From the NCBI GenBank assembly GCA_948474755.1, contig CAOLHI010002525.1:124001-188000 (forward strand): a stretch of DNA of 64,000 nucleotides. Reading direction: 5' to 3'. Source of the stretch: Ctenosaura bakeri (taxonomy: Eukaryota; Chordata; Lepidosauria; Squamata; Iguanidae). A program made the position numbers and the translations under genes. Shown piece by piece: positions 12,520-23,522 of the stretch (positions are counted from its first letter, which is position 1; each line of letters opens with the position of its first letter). The notes under the pieces were generated by a model. The model did not search any database. It saw nothing but the letters and a program-made list of their open reading frames with translations, and was not told the origin of the DNA.

Positions 12520-13825
12520 ACATTATAACAAAAAATCAGGGGTTAACTGGATCTGTGGCTGATAGAGAAAAAACAACCCAGTAGATTTGTCAGGACAGGA
12601 AAGGCAAAAACTTAAGAAATGGATTACTTGTAGGCAGGGAGCTCAGAACTTGTTTTAAAGGGAGGGGGAAGTGAACACTAGCAGGCAGGTTGTTATTAAT
12701 TTTGCCTACTTGCAGGTATTGGCAAGGGGAGGGAAAATTACTTTTCCCAGCCTTAAATCCTTAAATATGGAGGCTGTTATAAGCACAGTGTCTACTTAGA
12801 AGAGTCCTCCATATATTCCGTGTAGTTGAAGTAAGTGTACATAGGACAGATTGCAGGCATCTTTATTATTCCTGGGAGGGTTCAATGGCAATAGCTCTTC
12901 TAATACTTCTTAATTCTTGATCATTTAGCACACTTCTAACTGATGATTCCAGAGGAGGCTTAACTGCATAGGAGTCTTGGTGGTCCAATTTTGACAGAGC
13001 ACTTTAAGGGAGACCAGCCCCCTAAGCCAGATCTTGGGGGAGTAAGGTTTCTCCCCCTCCATTCCTGAGTTCATGCTTATAGTTTAAAATCTTATCAGCA
13101 AAGTCTGGAGGTTTGACAGATACTCTCTGTTTCTTTCTAACTTCCTGGCTTTGCTGTGGTTAAACTTTATTGGCTGATCACTCCATTTCTACAGCAAATT
13201 TCAAAGGAAAGATTTCATACAGAGGAGGAATGGGTTGTAATCCAGAAGCTTTTGTTGGCCTGCAACTTCCAGCAGCCCTAGACAGTACAGCCAGTAATAA
13301 GGAATACTCGGAGCTGTGATACAGAAAAATCTGGAGGTATACATTTTGCCTACCCTTGATAGTGTAACATTCTTGTAATTGTTATATTATTATTACAAAA
13401 CTATTGTGGAGTCCTTTTCAGTCTATAAATTCTTGTCAAGATTGTTGATGGGCAGGCAAGGTTTTCCTATGAGTGGATGGCAGAAGGAAGAGGCGCTGTG
13501 GCCAGACAGCCAGGTGCAAGGCCAGAAGAATTGTTATGGCTATGTCTTGTGTATTAGAAAAGGCCACACGCCAGAGCACTGATTGGGTCACCCCACTTGT
13601 TCTAGGGTGACAAGGTAGCATAAGAAGGCTGGGGTTTGCCTTGACCAGCTGCCAGTTAGACTCTCTAGCTGGACCTGCCACGCCATTGGCAGAATACTGT
13701 TTGTAAGGGGAGATGCTGCCCGATTTTTCTCCGTTATCTTCTGTTATTCCTCTTTGTCTAATTGCTGGAAAGCTAGCATGTTTTTGCTAAGCCTTATCTT
13801 AGAGTGCGGCAATAAATCAGTATTC
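12520..13825. other. No gene recognised
   Basis: Mixed unique sequence. Near 13255-13320 there is a short fragment of the 'gcaacttccagcagccct' palindromic repeat type. Nothing codes convincingly. Confidence 0.4.
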
Positions 13826-13828
13826 TAA

Positions 13829-14283
13829 GGCCATTTCTGCACCGGGTGAGGGAATCGCCCCATGCCAGTACTTACTGGACTTCTTGGCTCCATGCTAGGG
13901 TCCAGGCTGGTCTGGAGGAGTCCGTGGCCGCCGCTCCACACTGCTCCGGGGATGAAAATGGCAGCTTCCAGTTGTTGAGGCTCTCCACCAACCGCTGAAG
14001 CTCGCCAGCCTAAAGCCTGCCCCTGGCAGATTGCAGGCTTGCACTGGTGCGAGCCTGCAAATCTGCACCGGAGCGCGGGCATGGAGTGGTGCGCTCTGTG
14101 CTTTTGAAAGACCTGTTTCAAGTGGTCTTTCAAAAGCACGCTGGACAACCACTTCAAGTCATTCCGGAGCAGGCTGAGGTGCAGAACTACACTAAGTAGG
14201 TCCGACCCAGTCTGCTCCCAGGTGCAGACGTCCTCCCTGAAGGACGCTCTGCACTGTTTCTTTAAGCCCGTGCAGAAATGGCC
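13829..14283. mobile_element. GC-rich Harbinger-like MITE, 455 bp, TAA duplication
   Basis: Inverted ends GGCCATTTCTGCAC and GTGCAGAAATGGCC are flanked on both sides by TAA (13826-13828 and 14284-14286). A 3-bp TAA/TTA duplication is the mark of PIF/Harbinger elements. The interior is GC-rich and full of hairpins. The strongest is 14098-14139, with 16-bp perfect arms (gtgcttttgaaagacc and its complement) around a 10-base loop. A second copy of exactly the same length lies inverted at 56847-57301. No transposase is encoded; it depends on one supplied in trans. Overlapping open frames of 85-110 codons are by-products of the base composition. Confidence 0.8.
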
Positions 14284-14289
14284 TAAGTC

Positions 14290-15290
14290 TTACTTAATGA
14301 GCCTCTGGAATTTTTTCTGCTTCACTGGGACTCTCTGCTGCAGTGAAGCCTTGCTTCACAGATAGCACTCTGCTCATGCTCAGAGTAGCCAAATCCTGCC
14401 AACCCTCACAGTTCTTTCCTCAGTTATGCTGAGTAGCATCCTCCTTTGCCTGTGTACTGAACTTTATGGAGGAATGGCCAGGATAGAGGAGGCAGAATAG
14501 GAATGAGTATGACTAGTTACCAGAGAGATGAGAGGGCATGGGGAAAAGGAGGAAGTTCTGTCACTGAAAATAGGCAACTGGGAGACAGTGAAAAACAGTG
14601 ACAAGAGATTCAGTTGGCTGGGAATGAGGTGGTTTGCAGGCATATAAGTTGCAGCAGTAACTTTTCTGTTAAAAAAAAATAAATCCAGATTTATCTATCC
14701 ATTGGAATAGTCACATAGACCAAGTCTCCAGCAGCTTGCATATGCTGATCAACTGGTGTACTGATGGAGGCTCCTCCTCTTTCTTTGCTTCTTCATCAAG
14801 TGCAACAGAAGCAGCAGCCTCAGCCCCCAGCATAATGCTGTTCTTTTGTCTCCTGGTATCCAAGAGAAGCTGGAACATGCCAAATACTTCCTTTCCACAC
14901 ACTGTATCTATAATCTCTGTACACACACAGAGATGGGCACTACAGCAAAAGTAATAATAGTGATAATATGGTTTTCACTGGATTCACACTATATTCCCAT
15001 CTAAAGTGTGTGGCAGGGGTCCTATCAGCTTTGCTGGTGGTAGAACTACATTTTTCAAGTTGAAGGTGACCATGAGGACAGAGAGAAGCCACAAAGACAA
15101 AGTAAGGAAGAAAAGGATGACAGTGATGGCATCAGAAAGGGGGAAAAAACTTCTAGTTCCATGTCTTATGTTTTCCAAATACCTGGCTTCTGTGAGAACC
15201 CATGAAATGAAGGTGATATGGGAGGGATTGCTTAGACAATTGCCTGTCTTCTGGGGCAGGTGGTTATCCTCCCATATTGCCTTGCCTCTG
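14290..15290. other. No gene recognised
   Basis: About 1 kb without a supportable gene. Open frames on both strands (72 to 129 codons) overlap each other and show no family signature. Confidence 0.4.
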
Positions 15291-15291
15291 T

Positions 15292-15356
15292 GGACACAAC
15301 TTTCACATGCAATTACTTCCAATAAAGTTGGGGAAAAGCAGAGATATGCCGTATAC
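15292..15356. repeat. 65-bp segment duplicated at 15964-16028
   Basis: It starts 'ggacacaactttcacatgca', contains 'cttccaataaagttg' and ends near 'gtatac'. The second copy 670 bases downstream has the same order and length with several substitutions. This could be an old local duplication, or two copies of one unknown repeat. Confidence 0.6.
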
Positions 15357-15963
15357 AGCTATGAAGGCCAGATAGTCAAGGAAAAGCTAGCATAGAAATA
15401 GCAGCCTTTTCCTCTTCCTGCTACCACTTAGTTAGATGATGTTGCAGAAAATGTAAAGCTAGTGGTGATCCCTGCAGTGGGGCTGCTCCATGAGCCATTG
15501 ACCTCAAAGAGTTTCCTGGAAAGGAAAACAAAACAAAACAAAAAAACAGCTGTAGCCAATGAGCACAAATGTTGTGGCAGTCCCTGACTCACTGGAAAAA
15601 ATAATACAAGTCCTTCACATCAGATAGCCTGAGAAGATTGGTGTAAAGAACTATTACTTCACTTTAGTGCCACTATATAAGCCTGGCTAATGTCACCTTT
15701 TTCCTGTCAATACAATGCTTATGTTTTAAAGAAGCCAATAGAAAGAGTTAGAGTTATGCCAGCAGGGATGCAACGGTGACAGAAGGACATAAAGTCCTTC
15801 ATCTTTCTGTTGGAAGGCAAATCTTTTTTTTTTTTAAGTTACACCTTTTTATCATCAGATCAACAAAGCTAGAAGAACTGACAAATCAGTACAACATAGT
15901 CATGTCAATCTAACATTTGATCACAAATATAGGATTTTGGGTTCAAGCAAAAGTCAAGCTGAA

Positions 15964-16028
15964 GGACATAACTTTCACATGCAATCGCTTCCAATAAAGT
16001 TGAGAAAGAGCAGAGAGAAGCAGTATAC
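15964..16028. repeat. Second copy of the 65-bp duplicated segment
   Basis: It starts 'ggacataactttcacatgca' and carries the shared 'cttccaataaagttg' block. It is in the same orientation as the copy at 15292. Confidence 0.6.
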
Positions 16029-16432
16029 TTTTATGTCTGATTTTTTTTTCTGAATATATCACTCTTCATTTTTTTTTAAAGATAAAGTGAGATATTGTGA
16101 GGCATATTGCAGCATATTGTATACTAAAACAGTGTGGGAATATGGCTTAAACCTAAATCTGTTTTTATAAGAAGAAAGCTTGGGAAAGCAGGCCTCTCCG
16201 ACTTGCTTAGCACTCTTAGATCTAGGGGAGAAGCCCTCCCCATTGTCCCACTAGTAGGGAAAGCACCTCAGGATGGTAAGACAGGGCCTTCTATATAGTG
16301 GTACCCCCTTTTGGGATGCTCTTCTTCAAGAAGTACACTTGTATTGACATTTTGGTGCCAAGATAAGATCTATTTGTTCATGTGAATAATATGATTAACA
16401 AATATAACTCAATTCGTCATGTACTTGATTAT

Positions 16433-16864
16433 GGCCCTTTCCGCAGCTTACCCTTTCACGGAGCTGAGGTGCGGGGATCGTGTGAGCAGCCTCCAGCAAG
16501 AGGCTCTCGTGTACCCACTGCTTCAGCTCCGCACAAGCTGCCTGCTCCTGAGCAGGCAGCGCAAGAGCCCCGCCTCTTCCTTCCACAGCACAGTCTGGGA
16601 GTTTCCCAGGCTGCGCTGGGGCAGGAAGCATGAGCACTGTGGCTCCGGAGGCTCCACACGCATGGCAAGTGCATGCAGGGCCCTGGAGCAATGCGCAATC
16701 GTGCACCATTTTCAGCTGAAAGCTGAAAATGAAAAAGTGTGTGAATGGTGCCTGCCCTACCTTGGAGCGTCGCGTGACTGTGAGTGCATTGTGCAGATCG
16801 CTCCTCACAATTGCATGATGCTCCAGGCACCCTTTCACATGGCAAATGCCATGCGAAAAGGGCC
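16433..16864. mobile_element. GC-rich MITE with GGCCCTTTC ends
   Basis: Ends GGCCCTTTCCGCA and TGCGAAAAGGGCC form an inverted repeat around a GC- and CpG-rich core. Core blocks such as 'cccaggctgcgctggggcag' and 'gctccggaggc' occur reverse-complemented in the elements at 36252 and 51191. That shows one family in opposite orientations. Flanking triplets (TAT and ATG) do not match, so the target duplication has decayed or the boundary is off by a base or two. The 136- to 163-codon open frames inside are compositional. Confidence 0.75.
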
Positions 16865-17047
16865 ATGTTTCCTTATTGTTATTGGCTTCATCAGATGTGT
16901 TGCATTTTAATGTTTCAGTAGTGTTGTCTAGCCTTGGACTTCATTCAAATGAAATATGGAATGTCTGGTGTTGTCAAATAATTGCTGGGTAGTTCTATTT
17001 GTTATCAGCGGCTGATACAAAACAGACAAACAAACAAACAAGCCTAT

Positions 17048-17106
17048 ATTCCAGATATCAATCCCTTCCTGCCAGTGAAGGGCAGGAAGGGATTGATATC
17101 TGGAAT
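17048..17106. repeat. Perfect 26-bp inverted repeat (hairpin)
   Basis: The left arm starts attccagatatcaatccctt. The right arm (17081-17106) is its exact complement, separated by a 7-base loop (agtgaag). A perfect 26-bp arm is unlikely in old neutral DNA, so it is recent or was copied by a template-switch event. A CA repeat begins 35 bases downstream. Confidence 0.9.
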
Positions 17107-17140
17107 TTTGGAAAGAAGTAAATCTCAAATATGAGCAAAC

Positions 17141-17174
17141 GCACACACACACGCACACACGCACACACACACAC
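17141..17174. repeat. CA microsatellite
   Basis: CA dinucleotides interrupted by three CG steps (acacacgcacacacgcacac). Confidence 0.95.
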
Positions 17175-17179
17175 GAGAA

Positions 17180-19300
17180 GATAAAATGAGGAGTTGGAAT
17201 CATGTTGCCAATGGCTTCCATATTGCGCAGAAGGAATGTATTCCAATTTTTAGTCCATAATGAAGCTATCAAGTTGAACCTACTCAGAAGTAGGGTTCAG
17301 CACAGTGGATAGCGTCTTCAAAGTTCAGTAAAACCCAGAGTAGACTCACCATTCCATTGACACCAAAGCTACTAGCTACTAGATATTGAAATAAGAATGG
17401 AATGATCTAGGATCAAATTCTTACATAAAGCTCATTGCTTGGCCTTGGGATAGTTCTAGTCAATATTTCAAAGCCTCATCTAGCTTTTCGGGCTGTTGTA
17501 AGATAAAATGATGCGGGACTGACAAGTACAGAGATCTTAATTTGTTGTTAGAAAGTGAAATATAAATCTAACAGATGTATTCAGCTACTGGTTTGCCATG
17601 CCCAGACCTACTCCTCTCTTTGTTCTTTCTCCAAGACAGGAAGTCAACATGGAGTCACTTTGAACAAGAATGCCAGTTGTGATCGAACCTTTCCTACCAG
17701 TTTCATTTTGGGATTTGTTTTGTTTGTTGTTATATGTTTATTTTTTTTCCTTTTTAAAAGTTTACTAACAGCCATGTCTGTGAAACATTTAAGCTGTGTA
17801 ATTAAATTGGCTAGAATCCAGGTGTTCCAGATCAACGGGCTTGTAAACTGTGTTGTTTTAGTTCTAAAGATTCTGAAAGGATTTAACTTGAAAATGTTGC
17901 AAATCTGCATTCGTGCTTTTAGAATCAGTGAGAAGTGCTCTGGGACTTCAGTGGATGGGCAGGATATACAGCCCATGGAATGGTATGCTGACAGCAGTTG
18001 TGAGGTCTTCATCTTTTGCTGGTTAAATGCAATGAATAGTAAAAGCAAAATTATTATTATTTGTTCCTTATAACATTGAGAATTCCTGACATGATTTTGA
18101 GAGGCTGCTTGATTGGAGACTCTACCAATTGAGGAGGATTTATAGAGATGGAGTGATAAGCCACGTCTTGTCCAGCAAGTATAAACTGATTCTTAGTTGT
18201 CAGAGTATATTGTGTCAGATGTGCAGTGGTTTATTGCATTTATTTTATTTTACATTAAATTAACACTGCTTTGAAACTGGAAGAAATAGAATTACTAAGA
18301 TAATAAAAAATCTCTTACATAATTTATGATTTGGCTGTAACATGTCACCACAGAGTAATAATCTCTGTATATTTAAATGGCAGAATGGATCTTATGTGGG
18401 TATATAAAGCAGGATTTTGAAGAAAAAAAATTACTGAAAAAATACTGTGGGTATCAAAGGTGGTAGTTATTGCTTCCTCCAATCTGAGTGTAAATACAAA
18501 TACTAGTTTTAAGGAAGACTGAAGTAATTCCTATTCAGTATAATGTCAATGCCTTCAGTTTTGTACATCCCCACAGCCTATAATTTGCTATTTACAATGT
18601 ACATTTAAGAGGAATGTTTCTCCCCTCCATTCTTCCTAGGGAACATTAAACCTGCCTATTACAAAGGACTCCTGCTAGTATAAACAGAATTCAGTCACCA
18701 ACTTTTTCTAGGACATGTGAAAATCCAATAATGACTTTCTGTGAGCCATCATGCAGCTCCCTTAGAGCCCAATTTTGCAAGCTGCCAAACACTTTAAAAT
18801 GTTGCTTAACATAGCGTTGTTTTAGGCAGGGTCACTGTAAGTGGAAACCATGACACACCTATCTTGTCCCAGCACTTGCAATGTACACAAGTGAGGAAAC
18901 ATGTCCTTGGAGGATAACCAGGATGTGAGGCACCACTATGGCAATTGGAAGACTAAAATATAGGTGTGGTGAGCTGGAGGAAAAGAAAAACAGGAGCACG
19001 GAACACAAAAACTCTGGTGACCAGGGAAAGAGGATCTCTCTGATGGAACTGGCTGAGGAGGAATATCAAGGCACAGGTCTTGTTCTGGAGCCAGATAATG
19101 GCAAAGGATAACTTAAATGTTCTTGGCAAAGTTACTACAACTATATATTTAAGTATTCCAGTTTGTGTGGAGGCTACAACACCTGGAAAATGTTTGACTA
19201 TGACAGCCATTTTTTTTTTTAAAGAAGGCAGTTCAACATGGAATATTTCTTACAGATGAAAGCATTTTGCCAGTTTGGTAGGAAAGAAAGATTCCTAGCT
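17180..19300. other. No gene; contains the longest open frame of the window
   Basis: A 172-codon open frame at 17555-18073 (plus) overlaps a 134-codon frame on the minus strand. The plus frame has a hydrophobic stretch from a T-rich tract but no conserved motif, and it crosses low-complexity runs. I do not call it a gene. Confidence 0.4.
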
Positions 19301-19309
19301 GTACCGTAA

Positions 19310-19680
19310 ATAGAACTTTGAAGAGCTTTAAAAACTACAGCAATCCTGCTCCTGATTGTGACTTTCACCCATTTAACGTAGCTCTTAAAAATCTATATTC
19401 CCCCCTCACTTCACTGTTAGAATTAATCAGACTTTTTTTCAAGTGGCATTAAAAGCCTACTTTAAAGGCACACTTCCTTTTGAGTTAATGCAGCCAGATT
19501 AGCCATCTATTATGCTTTTCAGAGATTTGCTGTGCAGAAGTCAATCTGCAATCCTGTTCTTTGCAAGCAACTATGTTGTTAGCATTTCAGTTTAAAGCAT
19601 ACATTACAAGTGAATTACTCTTTAACCCAAGCACTTCATAAAGCACGTTGCTAGTTAAGGAGAACTGTGACATTTTGTGA
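19310..19680. other. Repeat-free block, possible conserved noncoding element
   Basis: Evenly complex sequence with no simple repeat or transposon pattern (for example 'ccagattagccatctattat' and 'aagcacttcataaagcacgt'). This texture is typical of conserved noncoding elements but proves nothing without alignment. Confidence 0.25.
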
Positions 19681-19700
19681 GACAAGTATGACATATATAC

Positions 19701-19724
19701 GTGTGTGTGTGTGTGTGTGTGTGT
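19701..19724. repeat. GT microsatellite
   Basis: Twelve GT units. Confidence 0.95.
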
Positions 19725-20044
19725 TTATAAAAATTTGAACTAAGTGAAATAATTATCCCTTAATAGAATCAAGGACTGAATAATCCAAAGTTTAAGACTG
19801 GATTATGTCAATCTGAAAATGAGATGGATTTTAACAGATAAAGAAGATGGTTTCTCTGAACTCATTGAAGATGAAACTGCATAGGATAGAACCAGGTGGA
19901 TGCATTAATATTTTAGCTGTCAGATTTGCTGCACAATTTACATGTTAAGTGTCACTCTGATAGGCTGCCTGGATAAATGCCTACTAACCTACGCTGCTCC
20001 TTACTAAGAAGAAGAAAAATGTTTGACATCATAGATTCAAAAAG

Positions 20045-20070
20045 TCTCTCTCTCTCGCTCTCTCTCTCTG
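20045..20070. repeat. CT microsatellite
   Basis: CT units with one CG interruption. Confidence 0.95.
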
Positions 20071-20196
20071 TTTCCAGGTGAGGCCTTTACTGGAGTGGTC
20101 TACTCATTCCACACCCCTGAATATGGACATTTTCTTGCATTTCTTCATATCCTTGTAGTTCACCTCTTAGATGCACACTCATTTGTCAGGAAACTA

Positions 20197-20599
20197 CAGT
20201 AGGACCCCCATATCTGTGGATTCATTATCTGCTGATTCAATTATCCATGGTTGGATCCCTGCTGCTGCACAATTGCAGTGGCAGTGGGCGGGAGAGAAGC
20301 GAAGAGGACGGGATCATGCTCATTGCTGCCTCCTGCCCCACACCCCAGGCCCGATTGTGGTGGCAGCAGGGAGAGGAGTGCTGGATCATGCTCATCGCTG
20401 CCTCCTGCCCCTCACCCTGGGCCTGATTGCGGTGGCAGTGGGCGGGAAAGAAGTGTGGAGCACGATCCTGCTGCAGTTGGTCCTGCAGCAGCTCCTCACC
20501 ACCTCGATTGGTGGGGGACAGGGTGTTTGATCCTACCCATGGATTTCAGTATTTGCAGGGGGACAGAACCAATCCCCCACGGATATGGGGGTCCTAATG
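20197..20599. mobile_element. Tigger-like (TcMariner) MITE, 403 bp, TA duplication
   Basis: The left end is CAGTAGGACCCCCATATCTG. The right end, CGGATATGGGGGTCCTAATG, is its near complement. TA lies directly outside both ends (20195-20196 and 20600-20601), as expected for Tc1/mariner insertion. The ends resemble Tigger/pogo-type termini. The core holds about two and a half copies of an 82-bp GC-rich unit starting 'ggatcatgctcat' (20311 and 20393). The open frames that cross it are repeats of this unit. No transposase is encoded. Confidence 0.8.
20311..20475. repeat. 82-bp minisatellite inside the Tigger-like MITE
   Basis: Two adjacent diverged units (20311 and 20393) share 'catgctcat', 'gctgcctcctgcccc' and 'ggtggcag', with the start of a third. 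Confidence 0.8.
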
Positions 20600-20610
20600 T
20601 ATACAATATA

Positions 20611-20740
20611 CTGTTGTGGCTGTGTGCCTTCAGGTTGTTTCTGACTTATGCTGACACTAGGGTGAATCTATCACAGGATTTTCTGGGACGTTGGGTGTGT
20701 GATGTGCCCAAGGTCACTCAGTGGGTTTCCATGGATAGTA
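20611..20740 (-). repeat. tRNA-derived squamate SINE, antisense fragment
   Basis: The reversed tail (gtgtgccttcaggttgtttc) is followed by 'cttatgctgacactagggtg', 'aggattttctgg' and 'cccaaggtcactcagtgggt'. The head is missing. Confidence 0.85.
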
Positions 20741-20749
20741 ACTTAGCAA

Positions 20750-21330
20750 TGGAAATTACATGGCAAATTTCCCAATTCACCACTTCCTCACTGTAAGCTA
20801 GTGGGCTGATTAAGCCCAGCCTCCTTTGTCTTTTCCCTCACTCCCTCCTTTGCAGCTCCTCAGCTTCCCCCACATTGACACGCAGTGACTTTCATTTTTC
20901 TGGCAGTGGCAGGCACCAAGATGACACTGACCATACACACTTTATAGGGCTGGGCCAAGACATTTTGCTGCCTCATGGACAGAAAGGCAACTGATACACC
21001 TCACTCCTCAAGTCAAAATGCACATCACCCAGTGCTGACTAGCTGAGACAGAAAAAACAAAAAACAAACAAAACCACTCTAAACACAGCAACATAAATTA
21101 TCATATGCCAAATGATAATTCTGGCTGATAAAAGCTAAAGGCAGGTACCATATTTGTAAGCGCAGTGCTCCTTATGATCTTTTATGGAAGTGCATGATGC
21201 TTATTTAACACAAAATACAAATAAAAAACTATATAAAATCCCGAAAAAAAAAAAACATTAAATTCCAATAACAGTTACGCAGTCAAATCCATACTCAGAG
21301 TAATAGCCTACCTTACTTCATAGATATCAC
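20750..21330. other. No feature recognised
   Basis: AT-rich sequence with short A-rich runs; no gene. Confidence 0.4.
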
Positions 21331-21364
21331 CCAGATGATTGCAGAAGCATTGAACTGGCTAGCT

Positions 21365-21412
21365 TTTTCTTCTTTTCTTTTCTTTTCTCTTTTCTTTCCT
21401 TTTCTTTCTCAC
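21365..21412. repeat. CTTTT/CT-rich simple repeat
   Basis: A pyrimidine tract of TTCTTTTC-like units. Confidence 0.9.
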
Positions 21413-21667
21413 TGTTACTACAACTTTCCTGACTCTATAATTTCCCACTCCGGTATCCAAAATGAGCCCTATCATTTTATTCCTGCACAGACATGGAGGC
21501 AGGATTCCTTCTTCTAAGTCAGTGGTTCTCAACCTGGGGGTCGGGACCCCTTTGGGGGTGGAACGACCATTTCACAGGGGTCACTGCTTCTCAGTCCTGC
21601 CCCCCCTTTTAAAAGAAGGTGGCCTCACAGCCAATGGGAGCAGTGCTTCTGAGACCCCTGCGCTGGG

Positions 21668-21748
21668 GTTCAAACTGCAAACTCCAGGATTCCATAGGAT
21701 GGTGAAAGTAGAATAATAGTGCTATAACAGACTAGTGCAGAAATAGCC
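21668..21748 (-). mobile_element. Nested fragment of GGCC-ended MITE
   Basis: Read on the minus strand it begins GGCTATTTCTGCACTAG, then 'tctgttatagcactattatt', then 'ctatggaatcctggagtttg'. This is the order seen at 28905 and 60478. It sits inside the SPIN-like element, so it arrived later. The inner boundary is approximate. Confidence 0.65.
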
Positions 21749-22198
21749 AGGATGACTTTCTCCTCTCGCTTTTGTTGTGCGTGGACCCTTGGCACTCGCC
21801 ACATGCATGTGTTGTGTTCTTCACCCTGACTAAGACAGTCAATGCAAGACGCATTCCTCGCTTTTTGTATGTTCAGCGTCCACACTCCCTTTAAGGGAGA
21901 GAGGAAGGGAGGAAGTGAAACAAAACGCGTCTGCTTATGCCGCCGTCATCTTTCCTCTCTCCCTGTCCTTTCCTCCCTGCACCTCGTGTAAAATGTGGGC
22001 TGCATTGCCTTTGGGAGTGACTGGCTTTTTGAACTGTGGAAACCCAACATTCAGAATTAGAACTACTGCCTTAATTCTGGCATTGATGGACGTTTTCTGT
22101 GCTTAAAAAAGGGGGGAGGGTTAACAGTTTTTAGGCATTAGAAGTCTGTCCAGAGCAGTGATTTAGGGCAGTGTTTCCAATCTATTTGATGTTGGAAA

Positions 22199-22225
22199 TA
22201 ACTAACTAACTAACTAACTAAATAA

Positions 22226-22260
<35 letters not shown>

Positions 22261-22267
22261 AAAAAAA
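22199..22267. repeat. TAAC then TAAA tetranucleotide array
   Basis: About five TAAC units run into ten or more TAAA units and an A run, inside the SPIN-like element. Confidence 0.95.
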
Positions 22268-22617
22268 GCGAAAATGATTTTATGGTTGGGGGTCACCACA
22301 ACAATACAGTTCCATGAGGAACTGTATTAAGGGGTCGCGGCATTAGGAAGGTTGAGAACCACTGTTCTAAGTGAACAATTCTAACTTTGTAGAGATTCAC
22401 TTGATGGTATTATCAGGTCAAAATCCCAGTTTTACTATAAACCAATGTGGTCACCATGTGACAATTACAGCTTCTCAGCTTAACCTACTTCACAGGAATG
22501 TTGCTAACATAAAAGTGGGTTTGGGGAAAAATAACAGATAACACCTTCAGCTCTAGGAGATAAATGGAATGAAGTTAGTTAAAATAGGTATAGCTTTTAA
22601 AACACATACACACAGTC

Positions 22618-22643
22618 TCACACACACACACACACACACACAT
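22618..22643. repeat. CA microsatellite
   Basis: About twelve CA units. Confidence 0.95.
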
Positions 22644-22649
22644 TACTGT

Positions 22650-23520
22650 CATAAAGAAAGTGATACATTTCCAAGAGCCTTTTAGGAAGACTGATTTAGA
22701 CTACAACCTCAAACACTTTCACCTCACTGGGAATTGTTTCTGAATAGATAGCTATATACTTGCATTGTTAATTTAAATGGAAATTGCTCTCATAGAGGCA
22801 GACTCTAATCTTTTCCCCAACATATACAGATATGCACATTCCCGTCCTTCTCTCTCCATGATTCTCTCTTTCTCTCTCCAACACATTTTCTCCTGCCTCT
22901 GTTTCAGGCACATACGGATAAACAACCACACCTATTTCCCTACATCTCTCTCATGCAGAGACACACATGTATTACTCTCTTACACAGAGATATGTAAAAC
23001 ACACCAGCCTACTCCATCTCCAATCATCCTCTGACAGTTCCTGAAGCTCTCAGTCATTTAATGTCTGGCAAATAACAGATCAGTCTCTGGCATTTCCAAG
23101 ACAGGGGGAGATGAGATAGCAAGTTATGAATAAGACCACTGATGAACACATAGGAGGGTCATTACCAATCAAACTAAACAATGTTTGGTTTACATAGACA
23201 GTCAACTTTGTACAAGTCAGTTACCTATGTTCCTCTGAAATGTGCTTTCATGTGAGCAAAAGATGTAGTTCTGTCCAGTTTTTCCTTTCATCAGTTAATC
23301 TCTCTACTGCCTTTCCTTGGGCATATTTCTGGAGTAGACTGACTCATTTTCACAGTGATGATCAAATTCCAAACACAAGGTATTCTTGCTGAATACATCT
23401 TGAAAAAAAAATCATGCCAGTCACTTCTTCATAAGTTAATATCCATGCCAGGGGACAATGCAGGGTATATGCACCTCTGAGCTTGAAAAAATTACTTTAT
23501 TGCACTATAGATCCCAGATA
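22650..23520. other. No feature recognised
   Basis: AT- and CT-rich sequence; the 85-codon open frame at 22777-23034 has no recognisable content. Confidence 0.4.
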
Positions 23521-23522
23521 TT

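Larger units (their letters stand above)
21520..22364. mobile_element. SPIN-like hAT transposon, 845 bp, perfect 8-bp duplication
   Basis: The left terminus CAGTGGTTCTCAACCT and right terminus AGGTTGAGAACCACTG are exact complements. TTCTAAGT flanks both sides (21512-21519 and 22365-22372), an 8-bp duplication as made by hAT transposases. The subterminal parts ('gggacccctttgggggtgga' on the left, 'gggggtcaccacaacaatac' and 'aaggggtcgcggcatt' on the right) match what I remember of SPIN elements. SPIN is a hAT family known for horizontal spread among tetrapods, including lizards. The core is disrupted by a nested MITE piece and a TAAC/TAAA array. It encodes no transposase. Confidence 0.85.

Noticed and set aside
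15006..15395. 129-codon basic open frame
   Set aside because: No motif, overlaps a 112-codon minus frame, and part of it lies in a segment duplicated at 15964.
16395..16910. Open frames of 136-163 codons on both strands
   Set aside because: They lie inside a GC-rich palindromic MITE; stop codons are rare there because of composition, and frames mirror each other on opposite strands.
17555..18073. 172-codon open frame, the longest in the window
   Set aside because: No recognisable domain, overlaps a 134-codon frame on the other strand, and its hydrophobic part comes from a T-rich tract. Length is within chance for 64 kb.
20251..20796. 181-codon open frame with repeated peptide units
   Set aside because: It is a read-through of the 82-bp minisatellite in a Tigger-like MITE and runs on into an antisense SINE.
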